Source: Prevotella sp. ne3005 (GTDB taxonomy: Bacteria > Bacteroidota > Bacteroidia > Bacteroidales > Bacteroidaceae). From it: 64,000 nt of DNA. This document shows, piece by piece, positions 36,263 to 44,254 of the stretch. The translations under genes and the position numbers were made by a program. Positions within the stretch are counted from its first letter, which is position 1. Each line of letters begins with the position of its first letter. A model generated the notes under the pieces. That model was not told the origin of the DNA and ran no database searches. It was given only the letters and a program-made list of their open reading frames with translations. Location of the stretch: contig NZ_FOCK01000001.1 in NCBI RefSeq assembly GCF_900110085.1, forward strand, positions 1 through 64,000. The letters are read 5' to 3'.

Positions 36263-37843
36263 TTCAACGAAGCTCATGAACAGGGGGTGCGGATGCAGCA
36301 CCGTTGACGAATATTCCGGGTGGAACTGAGTGCCGATATACCAGCGTTTTTCCGGTATCTCCACGATCTCCACCAGGTTGGCGGCGGGGTTGATACCTAC
36401 GCACTTCATACCATGCTGTTCATATTCCTCCTGATAGGCATTATTGAACTCATAACGGTGGCGGTGGCGCTCCTTGATGAGCGTCTCCTCACCATAGGCC
36501 TCATAGACACGACTACCCTTCAGCAGTTCGCACTCATAGGCACCCAGTCGCATCGTACCTCCCATCTGGGTAATGGTCTTTTGCTCTTCCATCATATCGA
36601 TCACATTGTGGGGTGTCTGGGTGTCCATCTCACTGCTATTGGCATCCTTGTAGCCCAGCACATTGCGGGCGAACTCGATGACCATCATCTGCATACCCAG
36701 ACAGATACCGAAGGTGGGGATGTCGTGGGTACGGGTGTATTCGGCAGCAAGAATCTTACCCTCGATGCCTCGGGTGCCAAACCCCGGGCAGATGACGACG
36801 CCCGCCATGCCACTGAGCTGCTGGGCAATGTTTTCGCGAGTGACCTCTTCGCTGTTGATGAAATGGAGCCTCATCTTCACATCATTATAGATGCCAGCCA
36901 GATTCAGACTCTCGCGGATGCTCTTATAGGCATCCTGCAGGTCGTATTTCCCCACGAGGGCCACATGCACCTCGCGCATGGCGTTACGCTGCTTGTCGAG
37001 GAAGTCGCGCCAGGGTTTCATGGCTGGTGTCTCTCCCACAGGGATGCCTATCTTACGCATGATGGCTGCATCGAGACCCTGCTGCTGCATGCTGACGGGT
37101 ACCTCGTAGATCGAGGGCATATCCTCGCTCTGCACCACACACTCCAGATCGACATTACAAAACGACGCCACCTTCATGCGCAGATGGTCATCAAGGTGGC
37201 GTTCGGTTCTGAGGACAAGGATATCAGGCTGGATACCCATACCCTGCAGTTCTTTGACAGAGTGCTGGGTGGGCTTGGTCTTCAACTCCTGGGCAGCTTT
37301 CAGATAAGGCACATAAGTAAGATGTACGCACACGGCATCACGCCCCAGTTGCCAGCGCAATTGACGGATGGCTTCCATGAACGGTGCACTCTCGATGTCA
37401 CCTATCGTGCCACCCACCTCAGTAATCACGAAGTCTAAGCCCTCGTCGAGCCCTTCCCTGAGCATCCTGCGCTTGATTTCATCGGTAATATGGGGCACCA
37501 CCTGGATGGTCTTTCCCAAATAGTCGCCATGGCGCTCGCGGTCGATGACAGTCTTGTAGATACGGCCTGTCGTAATCGAATTATTACGGGTGGTATGTAT
37601 GCCCGTAAAACGCTCATAGTGGCCTAAGTCCAGATCAGTCTCAAACCCGTCCTCCGTCACATAGCACTCACCATGTTCGTAGGGGTTCAGCGTACCTGGA
37701 TCAATATTGATGTAGGGGTCAAACTTCTGGATGGTTACCTTATAACCGCGTGCCTGTAGCAGCTTACCGATGCTGGCGGAGATGATGCCTTTTCCCAACG
37801 AGGAAACCACACCGCCTGTTACGAAAATGTACTTTGTATCCAT
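36242..37843 (-). CDS. pyrG: CTP synthase
   Basis: A 533-residue enzyme converting UTP to CTP with glutamine nitrogen. The synthetase domain has the P-loop GGVVSSLGKGIISAS (residues 10-24), KFDPYINIDPGTLNP and EVGGTIGDIES. The glutaminase domain has the nucleophile Cys in GICLGMQMM and the His/Glu of QFHPEY. The C-terminal KLKIEN comes from the adjacent repeat. It is the first gene of the pyrG-purF-carA-carB-asnB series and has a -7 box 26 bases upstream. Confidence 0.96.
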   Translation of the reverse strand: MDTKYIFVTGGVVSSLGKGIISASIGKLLQARGYKVTIQKFDPYINIDPGTLNPYEHGECYVTEDGFETDLDLGHYERFTGIHTTRNNSITTGRIYKTVIDRERHGDYLGKTIQVVPHITDEIKRRMLREGLDEGLDFVITEVGGTIGDIESAPFMEAIRQLRWQLGRDAVCVHLTYVPYLKAAQELKTKPTQHSVKELQGMGIQPDILVLRTERHLDDHLRMKVASFCNVDLECVVQSEDMPSIYEVPVSMQQQGLDAAIMRKIGIPVGETPAMKPWRDFLDKQRNAMREVHVALVGKYDLQDAYKSIRESLNLAGIYNDVKMRLHFINSEEVTRENIAQQLSGMAGVVICPGFGTRGIEGKILAAEYTRTHDIPTFGICLGMQMMVIEFARNVLGYKDANSSEMDTQTPHNVIDMMEEQKTITQMGGTMRLGAYECELLKGSRVYEAYGEETLIKERHRHRYEFNNAYQEEYEQHGMKCVGINPAANLVEIVEIPEKRWYIGTQFHPEYSSTVLHPHPLFMSFVEKLKIEN

Positions 37844-37868
37844 AAAACAAATCCTATTTTATGGACTG

Positions 37869-37876
37869 CAAAGTTA
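37869..37876 (-). promoter_or_regulatory. Promoter -7 box of the pyrG-purF-carAB-asnB series
   Basis: Minus-strand TAACTTTG, 26 bases before the pyrG start. The -33 region is a run of T on that strand without a clean TTTG at the right spacing. Confidence 0.5.
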
Positions 37877-37904
37877 CAATGATTTCACAAAAAAAAATTC
37901 TAGC

Positions 37905-37936
37905 TCGGACTATTTCAATTGTTAAAAACAGTCCGA
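37905..37936. promoter_or_regulatory. TCGGACT/AGTCCGA inverted repeat upstream of pyrG
   Basis: TCGGACT (37905-37911) and AGTCCGA (37930-37936) are separated by 18 bases, about 30 bases upstream of the pyrG -7 box. It may be an operator, or a terminator-like stem separating aspA from pyrG. Confidence 0.4.
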
Positions 37937-38022
37937 ACTATCATTTTGTTAAGAATTCCCACCCCTTACCCAGCTGATTCCTTACTTTTTGGATTGGAAT
38001 AGCCTCTATTTCTTACAATGTG

Positions 38023-39432
38023 TCAAAGAAACTTGTGAGACACAAGCATATTCTTCGGGTCAAGCGCCTCATCGAGTTTCTCCTGCGTCATCAGTCCCTT
38101 CTCGAGCACGATGTCGTAGACCGAACGGTTAGTCTCCAGCGCTTCCTTGGCCACTTTGGTCGATGTCTTGTAGCCAATGTAGGGATTCAAGGCTGTAACG
38201 ATGCCGATGGAGTTCTTCACCATCTCCAGACAGCGCTCCTTGTTCACTGTGATGCCCAGCACGCACTCTTCCGTCAGCGTCTCAATGGCATTCTTCAACC
38301 AGATCAGGCTCTCGAAGAGCGACTCTGTGATCACGGGCTCCATCACGTTGAGTTGAAGCTGTCCGGCCTCGGCAGCAAAGCTGACGGTGGTGTCGTTGCC
38401 GATCACCTTAAAGCAGACCTGGTTCACCACCTCAGGAATCACAGGATTCACCTTTCCTGGCATGATGGAAGAGCCGGGAGCCTTAGGCGGCAGGTTGATC
38501 TCATTGAGACCGCAGCGAGGACCCGAAGCCATCAGGCGCAAGTCGTTACAGATCTTGGAGAGTTTCACAGCCAGACGCTTCAGGGCTGAAGAGTAGCTGA
38601 CGTATGCACCAGTATCAGGTGTTGCCTCCACAAGGTCGGTAGCCGATACAAAAGGCTCGCCTGTGAGTTTGGCAAGATTGGCTGCACAGAGTTTGGCAAA
38701 GCCGGGGACAGCATTCAGGCCAGTACCAATCGCCGTACCTCCCATATTAATCTCATGAAGCAGTTTCACGTTGCGCTCCAGATTCAGGATCTCCTCCTCC
38801 AGGTTGTTGGCATAGGCGTTGAACTCCTGCCCGGAGGTCATGGGCACAGCATCCTGCAACTGGGTACGCCCCATCTTAATGCAATCCTTAAACTCGTCAC
38901 CCTTATAGCGGAAGGCACTGATCAATCCCGTAAGGGCTGCAATCAGGCTCTTGTTCATGTGGATGATGGCCAGACGGATGGTTGTGGGGTAGACATCGTT
39001 GGTACTCTGTCCGCAGTTACAGTGATCATTAGGCAGACAATACTGGTAGTCGCCCTTCTCATGGCCCATGATCTCAAGGGCACGATTGGCAATTACCTCG
39101 TTGGCATTCATGTTCACCGATGTACCAGCGCCACCCTGCATCATATCGATGGGGAAGTTCTCATGCCACTGGCCGTCGATGAGTTCACGACAGGCTTGTG
39201 AGATGGCACCTGCTATCTCGTCGTTGATAACCCCAAGCGTGTGATTAGTCTGCACCGCAGCCAGCTTCACATAGGCGATGGCCTTGATGAAGTCTGGATA
39301 CATCGACATCGTCTTACGCGAGATGTGATAATTGTTGATACCACGCTGCGTCTGTACGCCGTATAAGGCATCTGCAGGAACTTTGAGCTCGCCTAACAGG
39401 TCGGACTCTTTTCTGAATTTCTGTTCTGACAT
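38023..39432 (-). CDS. aspA: Aspartate ammonia-lyase
   Basis: A 469-residue member of the fumarase/aspartase superfamily that releases ammonia from aspartate and gives fumarate, the electron acceptor of anaerobic respiration in these bacteria. The signature GSSIMPGKVNP is present, as are RKESDLLGELKVPADALYG and DMMQGGAGTSVNMNANEV. The QGGAG(T/V)S form and overall sequence favour aspartase over fumarase. It starts 12 bases after the Dcu transporter stop, so uptake and deamination of aspartate are coupled. Confidence 0.93.
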   Translation of the reverse strand: MSEQKFRKESDLLGELKVPADALYGVQTQRGINNYHISRKTMSMYPDFIKAIAYVKLAAVQTNHTLGVINDEIAGAISQACRELIDGQWHENFPIDMMQGGAGTSVNMNANEVIANRALEIMGHEKGDYQYCLPNDHCNCGQSTNDVYPTTIRLAIIHMNKSLIAALTGLISAFRYKGDEFKDCIKMGRTQLQDAVPMTSGQEFNAYANNLEEEILNLERNVKLLHEINMGGTAIGTGLNAVPGFAKLCAANLAKLTGEPFVSATDLVEATPDTGAYVSYSSALKRLAVKLSKICNDLRLMASGPRCGLNEINLPPKAPGSSIMPGKVNPVIPEVVNQVCFKVIGNDTTVSFAAEAGQLQLNVMEPVITESLFESLIWLKNAIETLTEECVLGITVNKERCLEMVKNSIGIVTALNPYIGYKTSTKVAKEALETNRSVYDIVLEKGLMTQEKLDEALDPKNMLVSHKFL

Positions 39433-39444
39433 AGTTTTATTGTT

Positions 39445-40791
39445 TTAGTAAAGGAATGATATGATCAAGTAACCAATGCCAATACTGACAAAGGTGGTGA
39501 TGAAGCCAGAGAGCTGGAACGAATGGTTCAGCACATACTTGCCTATACGCGTTGTACCAGTGGTGTCGAAGTTAATAGCTGCTACCTCCGTGGGGTAGTT
39601 GGGCACAAAGAAGTAACCGTTGACAGCAGGGAACATGGCCACCAGCGCCAGTGGCTGAATGCCCAGTCCGATAGCCAGCGGGAAAAGAGTACGCACTGTG
39701 GCTGCCTGGGAGAAAAGCATGATACTCATGATAAATAGGGCCACCGAGAAGAGGAACGGATACTGGGAGACGACATCTGCAATACTGCTCTTGAAGAACT
39801 CCAGATTGCCATTGAAGAATGTGTCGCCCATCCATGCGATACCGAAGATCGAAATCATGGCATTCATACCCGCGCCAAAGATGTTGCCACTGACGGCATC
39901 CTTCACATTGGCCTTGCCAACAATAAGAATCAAGGCAGCTATTGACATCATCACGATCTCGATCGTCTGGGGCATAGTAAGGCTCTCTGTAGTGCCATTT
40001 ACCTCAAACGAAGGACGCAGTGAAGGAATGCTACCAAACAGTACTACGAGGATAACACCCGTCAAAAATGCCAGCACGCTCCACTTGGCATGCGGATTCG
40101 AATTTTGCTCCATCTGCGCCAACGTTTTCGCTTCGGCTTCGGGATCTATCAATCCATCGCGGATGCGCTGCTGATAGACAGGATCGTCATTCAATTCCTT
40201 GCCAACATGGTTCTGAACAAACGCAGCCACGAGGATGGCAATGAACGAGGCAGGAATACACACCAGCAGGATATCTTTCAGTTCTATGCCCTGTCCACCT
40301 AATAAATCCGTAGAAATGACTGCTGCAGTGGCTGCCGACATCGGACTACCCGTAATACCCAGCGAGGCTGCTATCGTTGATACGGTCAAGGGACGTTCTG
40401 GGCGTATCTTCGAGCTCTTGGCTATCTCTGCAATGATGGGCAGCAGCGAGTACGAGGTGTGGGCAGTACCTGCTAAGAGGCAAAAGAGCCAAGTGGTAAG
40501 CGGACCATAGTAGGTGATGTGGGCAGGATGGCTGCGTAGGAACTTTGCCGCCAGTCCAACCAGATAGTCCAATCCCCCAGCAGCCTGAAGTGCTGCCGTC
40601 GCAGTAATCACCGAGGCAATAATAAGCATCACGTCGATGGGAATATTACCAGGACGCACTCCAAAGACGAACACAAGAATGAAGACACCTACCATGCCGT
40701 AGATACCCATTCCGATACCACCGATTCTGGCACCGATAAAGATCATCGTCAACACAACGATGAGCTGCAATAGTACAATCAATGTAACCAT
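39445..40791 (-). CDS. Anaerobic C4-dicarboxylate transporter, DcuA/DcuB family
   Basis: A 448-residue inner-membrane carrier with about ten to twelve hydrophobic helices. Family marks are the N-terminal GARIGGIGMGIYGMVGVF, the GTAHTSYSLLPIIAEIA loop and ASLGITGSPMSAATAAV. It would exchange aspartate, malate or fumarate for succinate under anoxia. With aspA directly downstream, aspartate uptake with succinate export is the likely job. It has its own promoter at 40825-40855. Confidence 0.92.
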   Translation of the reverse strand: MVTLIVLLQLIVVLTMIFIGARIGGIGMGIYGMVGVFILVFVFGVRPGNIPIDVMLIIASVITATAALQAAGGLDYLVGLAAKFLRSHPAHITYYGPLTTWLFCLLAGTAHTSYSLLPIIAEIAKSSKIRPERPLTVSTIAASLGITGSPMSAATAAVISTDLLGGQGIELKDILLVCIPASFIAILVAAFVQNHVGKELNDDPVYQQRIRDGLIDPEAEAKTLAQMEQNSNPHAKWSVLAFLTGVILVVLFGSIPSLRPSFEVNGTTESLTMPQTIEIVMMSIAALILIVGKANVKDAVSGNIFGAGMNAMISIFGIAWMGDTFFNGNLEFFKSSIADVVSQYPFLFSVALFIMSIMLFSQAATVRTLFPLAIGLGIQPLALVAMFPAVNGYFFVPNYPTEVAAINFDTTGTTRIGKYVLNHSFQLSGFITTFVSIGIGYLIISFLY

Positions 40792-40824
40792 AGGCTCAAA
40801 TAAATTGTTTTATCAAATCAAATG

Positions 40825-40855
40825 CAAAGATAAAAAATATTTTCCATTTCTCAAA
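40825..40855 (-). promoter_or_regulatory. Promoter of the dcu-aspA operon
   Basis: Minus-strand TTTG (40852-40855), 19 bases, TATCTTTG (40825-40832). A full consensus match 34 bases before the dcu start codon. Confidence 0.7.
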
Positions 40856-40920
40856 AGAAAAATGGAAAATATTGAGCAAAATGTTTTTATATGTACACTA
40901 AACAGCCAGATGATGCTCTG

Positions 40921-41631
40921 TCATGGATGCAGCGTAAATCCAAGAACCAGGTAAGCTTTCTGTGAACAAGGATTGGCCACGACCTGTCCGAAGACAGGAA
41001 TCGAGAACGAGTCAGTCACCTTGATATCCTTCGTTGCCTTCAAGGCGAGGTTGGTGACGGCAAAACCTTCTGTTCCGTAGAATGTGGTGGCGAAGGGGAC
41101 GACACCAGCCGTAGCAGTCCAGTCACATGTGGCAAGTTTGAATGGGACATTAGCCTCAAGATAACTGCTATAGGCCCGATTGCCGTCCTTGTTTTCACCA
41201 TCGTTGCCCGCGAAGTTCGTGAACCACTGCAGCGAGACCACTCCAAAATCGTAGCCGATGTTAGCCTCGAATATATGGTTGGTGCCGTGGGCATCATACT
41301 TGAAATAGCGAGCATCAGGATCGAGTCCAACGCTGAACCAATAATCCGTGATGCCGATATTGAATCCACCTACCGAATAACCGAGGGTCAGGTCGAATTC
41401 CTTCGTGTCGTCAGGATTTGTCAATCCGTAACTGCCCCAGGCTGTCAGGCTCAGGCCTTTATAGCCAATGCCGAGCGTTGGCTGAACAGCGGTACTTCCA
41501 GCATCCAAACCACGCCAGATGTAACTGCTGACGATATCACCCGCTATCGTTGTCTCTACTTTTTCCGTTTCTTCTGCAAGGGTGCTGGCACTCATCGCCA
41601 GCCCCATCGCAAACAATAATATCTTTTTCAT
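40921..41631 (-). CDS. Outer-membrane beta-barrel protein after amt
   Basis: A 236-residue secreted protein with a signal peptide (MKKILLFAMGLAMSASTLA) and alternating beta-strands (IAGDIVSSYIWRGLDAG, LSLTAWGSYGLT, FDLTLGYSVGGFNIGITDYW). These are typical of small outer-membrane barrels of the TorF/porin-like type, ending in the beta-strand AYLVLGFTLHP. It follows amt by 28 bases in the glnK-amt operon, so it may let ammonium or small nitrogen compounds cross the outer membrane. That role is inference from position. Confidence 0.75.
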   Translation of the reverse strand: MKKILLFAMGLAMSASTLAEETEKVETTIAGDIVSSYIWRGLDAGSTAVQPTLGIGYKGLSLTAWGSYGLTNPDDTKEFDLTLGYSVGGFNIGITDYWFSVGLDPDARYFKYDAHGTNHIFEANIGYDFGVVSLQWFTNFAGNDGENKDGNRAYSSYLEANVPFKLATCDWTATAGVVPFATTFYGTEGFAVTNLALKATKDIKVTDSFSIPVFGQVVANPCSQKAYLVLGFTLHP

Positions 41632-41659
41632 ACCTTTTTACTTTTTTACCTTTTTACCT
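41632..41659 (-). repeat. GGTAAAAA microsatellite leader before the outer-membrane protein
   Basis: The sense strand of this gap is repeats of AAAGGTAAAAAGGTAAAAAA without C, ending at the start codon. The same family occurs at 43304-43320, 47193-47250 and 63986-64000. Confidence 0.65.
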
Positions 41660-42913
41660 TTAGTTATAGCAAGCCTCTCCATGCTCGTAGATGTCGAGAC
41701 CTTCCTCCTCTACACGCTTGCCTACACGCAGACCATGAAGCTTCTTGATGCCATAGAACAGGACGAAACCACAGACAGCAGCCCAGAGGTCGATTACGAG
41801 GATACCAAACACCTGTGCGCCAAAGAAGCCCCAACCAAAACCGTAGCATGCGCCATTGGTGGTTGACAACAGACCTGTCATCAGAGTGCCAAGGATACCG
41901 CATATACCATGTACCGACGAAGCACCTACGGGGTCATCGATGTGCAGCACGTGATCCACAAACTCAATGGCATAGACCAATACAAGACCACAGACAAGGC
42001 CAATGACGACTGCACCAAAGGGCGATACGAGGTCACAACCAGCGGTGATACCCACCAGACCAGCCAATACGCCGTTGAGCGTCAGAGAGAGGGAGGGCTT
42101 GCCATATTTAATATAGGTGAGGAACATCGTGGCCACACCACCTGCTGCAGCAGCGAGATTCGTGGTCAGGAACACGTGAGAGATAGCCACACGGTTCACC
42201 TCGCCAGAGGCTGCCAACTGCGAGCCCGGGTTGAAGCCAAACCATCCCAGCCAGAGGATGAACACACCCAGAGCAGCCATCGTCAGATTGTGACCAGGAA
42301 TAGCGCGACTCTTACCATCCTTGCTATACTTACCAATACGGGGACCAAGGGCCATGGCACCAATCAGGGCCAGTACACCACCCACGCTATGTACGATAGC
42401 AGAACCAGCGAAATCGTGGAACACATCACCAAAGGTTGACATCATAAAGCCATCAGCAGCATCACTGCAGAGCCAGCCACCACCCCAGGTCCAGTGACCC
42501 TCGATGGGATAGATGAACAGTGAGATGACCGCACTATAGATAAGGTACATCGAGAACTTGGTACGTTCTGCCATTGCACCACTCACGATGGTGGCAGAGG
42601 TGGCACAGAAGACGGTCTCGAAAATCAAGAAACCCTCTACGGGCAGATCGCCCTTATAGAAACTCAGGTCGCCCCAGTTTGGCGCACCTATAAAACCTGC
42701 ACCCTCACTTCCAAACATAAAGCCGAAGCCCAGAAAGAAAAACAAGAGTGAGCCGAACATGAAGTCTACGAAGTTCTTCATCAAGATGTTAGCCGTGTTT
42801 TTACTACGCGTAAATCCCGCTTCACACAGCGCAAAGCCCGGCTGCATCCAGAAAACCAACATGGCTGCCAATAGCATCCATACAGTATCGAGTGATAATC
42901 CTATTTCATTCAT
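41660..42913 (-). CDS. amt: Ammonium transporter
   Basis: A 417-residue inner-membrane channel with eleven predicted helices. It carries the Amt signature residues: MLLAAMLVFWMQPGFALCEAGF at the start, GHWTWGGGWL, DFAGSAIVHSVGGVLALIGA with the pore His, and DDPVGASSVHGICGILGTLM with the second pore His. Its partner P-II gene lies 42 bases upstream on the same strand, as is usual for AmtB-GlnK pairs. The C-terminal tail (KLHGLRVGKRVEEEGLDIYEHGE) is the segment P-II normally contacts. Confidence 0.96.
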   Translation of the reverse strand: MNEIGLSLDTVWMLLAAMLVFWMQPGFALCEAGFTRSKNTANILMKNFVDFMFGSLLFFFLGFGFMFGSEGAGFIGAPNWGDLSFYKGDLPVEGFLIFETVFCATSATIVSGAMAERTKFSMYLIYSAVISLFIYPIEGHWTWGGGWLCSDAADGFMMSTFGDVFHDFAGSAIVHSVGGVLALIGAMALGPRIGKYSKDGKSRAIPGHNLTMAALGVFILWLGWFGFNPGSQLAASGEVNRVAISHVFLTTNLAAAAGGVATMFLTYIKYGKPSLSLTLNGVLAGLVGITAGCDLVSPFGAVVIGLVCGLVLVYAIEFVDHVLHIDDPVGASSVHGICGILGTLMTGLLSTTNGACYGFGWGFFGAQVFGILVIDLWAAVCGFVLFYGIKKLHGLRVGKRVEEEGLDIYEHGEACYN

Positions 42914-42955
42914 AATTCTTACATTTTTTCATTATTTCATTCTTTCATTTTTTCA
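42914..42955 (-). repeat. AATGAAA-type microsatellite leader before amt
   Basis: Sense-strand repeats of AATGAAAAAATGAAAGAATG fill the gap between glnK and amt, almost free of C, resembling the tract before asnB. Confidence 0.65.
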
Positions 42956-43303
42956 TTACTTCTTGTCTCTCAGCACGGTATCGCCATGCTCACCAGTGCG
43001 GATGCTCCAAGTATCGATGACGTCGCTCACGAAGATACGACCATCGCCAATCTCACCCGTATGGGCCACATCGAGAAGTACCTTGATAGTTGGATCGAGT
43101 ATCACGTCACGACATACAATCGTAATGGCCACACGCTCAATCACATCCGTAGAATATTGTACGCCACGGTATATCCTTTCCTGACGACTCTGGCCGATGC
43201 CATGCACGTCGTGGTACTCAAACCAGTCGATGTCAGATGAGAGCAAGGCCTCCTTGACCTCCTCAAACTTTGTCTTCCTGATAATTGCTTCAATCTTTTT
43301 CAT
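42956..43303 (-). CDS. glnK: P-II nitrogen regulatory protein
   Basis: A 115-residue signal-transduction protein that senses 2-oxoglutarate and ATP/ADP and gates the ammonium channel. The N-terminus MKKIEAIIRKTKFEEVKEAL is typical. The T-loop reads GIGQSRQERIYRGVQYSTD, with Tyr45 and Tyr50 available, either of which could match the uridylylated Tyr51 of enterobacterial proteins. The loop is slightly shorter than in Escherichia coli. The nucleotide-binding HTGEIGDGRIFV is intact. It is first in the operon glnK-amt-outer-membrane protein, with a -7 box and a 16-bp palindrome just upstream. Confidence 0.94.
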   Translation of the reverse strand: MKKIEAIIRKTKFEEVKEALLSSDIDWFEYHDVHGIGQSRQERIYRGVQYSTDVIERVAITIVCRDVILDPTIKVLLDVAHTGEIGDGRIFVSDVIDTWSIRTGEHGDTVLRDKK

Positions 43304-43320
43304 ACCTTTTTACCTTTTTA
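43304..43320 (-). repeat. GGTAAAAA microsatellite leader before glnK
   Basis: Sense-strand AAAAAGGTAAAAAGGT directly abuts the ATG of glnK. Confidence 0.6.
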
Positions 43321-43341
43321 ATAATAAATAAATCATATCAT

Positions 43342-43357
43342 CTCGAAAGCTTTCGAG
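43342..43357. promoter_or_regulatory. Perfect 16-bp palindrome at the glnK transcription start
   Basis: CTCGAAAGCTTTCGAG is a perfect inverted repeat three bases downstream of the glnK -7 box on the minus strand. It covers the expected transcription start and first transcribed bases. A repressor operator is the simplest reading; a 5' hairpin protecting the mRNA is the alternative. Confidence 0.5.
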
Positions 43358-43359
43358 TG

Positions 43360-43367
43360 CAAAGGTA
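43360..43367 (-). promoter_or_regulatory. Promoter -7 box of the glnK-amt operon
   Basis: Minus-strand TACCTTTG, 57 bases before the glnK start. No clear TTTG lies at normal spacing, as expected for a nitrogen-controlled, activated promoter. Confidence 0.6.
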
Positions 43368-43426
43368 CGGAGTTTTTCAGGAAAGAAATGCATAAATTTT
43401 CAACTTTAAACCAAAAATCTTATGCA

Positions 43427-43577
43427 AAATGACAAAGTGTAAGCTATCATGCTTTAATTGGAATATAATACTATCTTTTTGTCACGAAAATAATTAGATT
43501 TAAGACAAAATGATATTTGTGTGCGAAAATCAACGAAATTTCTGCTACAATAACAATAATTTTAATAACTTTTTGAA
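43427..43577 (+). repeat. Left copy of the gltB upstream region
   Basis: This stretch aligns without any gap to 57901-58051, directly upstream of gltB, at roughly three quarters identity by eye (about 34 mismatches in 149 compared bases). Identical blocks include AATGACAAAGTGTAA, a 22-base block at 43506-43527 containing ATGATATTTGTGTGCGAA, and TTTTAATAACTTTTTG. The left copy lacks the TACCTTTG -7 box present on the right. The two copies bracket the accessory island. Confidence 0.75.
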
Positions 43578-43619
43578 TTTCGGCAGCAACATATCACGCA
43601 ACTCCGCTAAGTAGCGTGA

Positions 43620-43643
43620 GGCGCCTGAACTTAATCAGGCGCC
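43620..43643. terminator. Perfect 9-bp stem-loop at the end of module B
   Basis: GGCGCCTGA (43620-43628) pairs with TCAGGCGCC (43635-43643) around ACTTAA, seven bases past the stop of the M15 peptidase gene. There is no T-run on the minus strand, so it may protect the 3' end or end transcription with Rho. Confidence 0.6.
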
Positions 43644-43649
43644 CCTTGC

Positions 43650-44210
43650 TTACGTTTGAATAAACGCCGTCCTTCTGCGATTCTCCTTCGGCCGCACGGC
43701 AAAATGAATCCAATAATTGCCTTTGGACGAACGTTCGATAAACAGCTCATCGTAATCCCGCTTCGTGCCGTCTGCGATATCCAGTAGGATACACGCATAC
43801 CGAATCGCCTGCTCGATACCCGCACATCGTATATCCACCGCACACCCCGTCAGATGGTTACTCGTGGGCGAGCCTCCCACCGCCTTATTCACCTCCGGCG
43901 ATCTATACCCGCTCGTGATGATGATGGGCTCGTCACCCTTACAATCCCCTACTCCTTCGTAAATGAGATTATAATTCTCGCGGAGCTCCTCCAACCAATT
44001 CTCACAGAGATTCTTCAGATTCTCAATCGCCACACGGCTGGGAATATTTTCTCCCGCCGTTTTTACACTCGTCTTCGTAACCTCCCCGAGTGTAAAGTGA
44101 GGCGATAAGCGAAGGCCATCAAGCTTGCTTGAATGGCTGAGCGCAGCCTCACTCGGCGAAGCCAAGTGCTCGGAGAGGTGCATCGTTTTATTCAATTCTA
44201 CTTTTTCCAT
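43650..44210 (-). CDS. M15-family peptidoglycan peptidase, module B
   Basis: A 186-residue protein from the ATG at 44210 (MEKVELNKT). A further in-frame ATG at 44255 would put the octamer repeat in coding sequence, so I prefer the shorter form. The M15_3 zinc-peptidase core is clear: IITSGYRSPEVNKAVGG, SNHLTGCAVDIRC with zinc His and Asp, and a late HFAV with the third ligand. Such enzymes cut D,D- or L,D-crosslinks. There is no signal peptide, as is common for phage-type lysins. It ends module B in the position held by the P5/lysozyme-like protein in module A. Confidence 0.8.
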   Translation of the reverse strand: MEKVELNKTMHLSEHLASPSEAALSHSSKLDGLRLSPHFTLGEVTKTSVKTAGENIPSRVAIENLKNLCENWLEELRENYNLIYEGVGDCKGDEPIIITSGYRSPEVNKAVGGSPTSNHLTGCAVDIRCAGIEQAIRYACILLDIADGTKRDYDELFIERSSKGNYWIHFAVRPKENRRRTAFIQT

Positions 44211-44221
44211 TTTCAAAATCG

Positions 44222-44237
44222 TTTTGCAATTTTGCAA
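44222..44237 (-). repeat. Two tandem TTTTGCAA octamers between primase and peptidase genes
   Basis: Two exact TTTTGCAA units, flanked by AAATCG on the left and TTTGGG on the right. The same flanks surround three units at 56485-56508, in the same orientation. Confidence 0.7.
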
Positions 44238-44254
44238 TTTGGGACTTGGGGACA

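Noticed and set aside
36320..37438. Plus-strand frame opposite pyrG
   Set aside because: Codon-bias shadow of CTP synthase.
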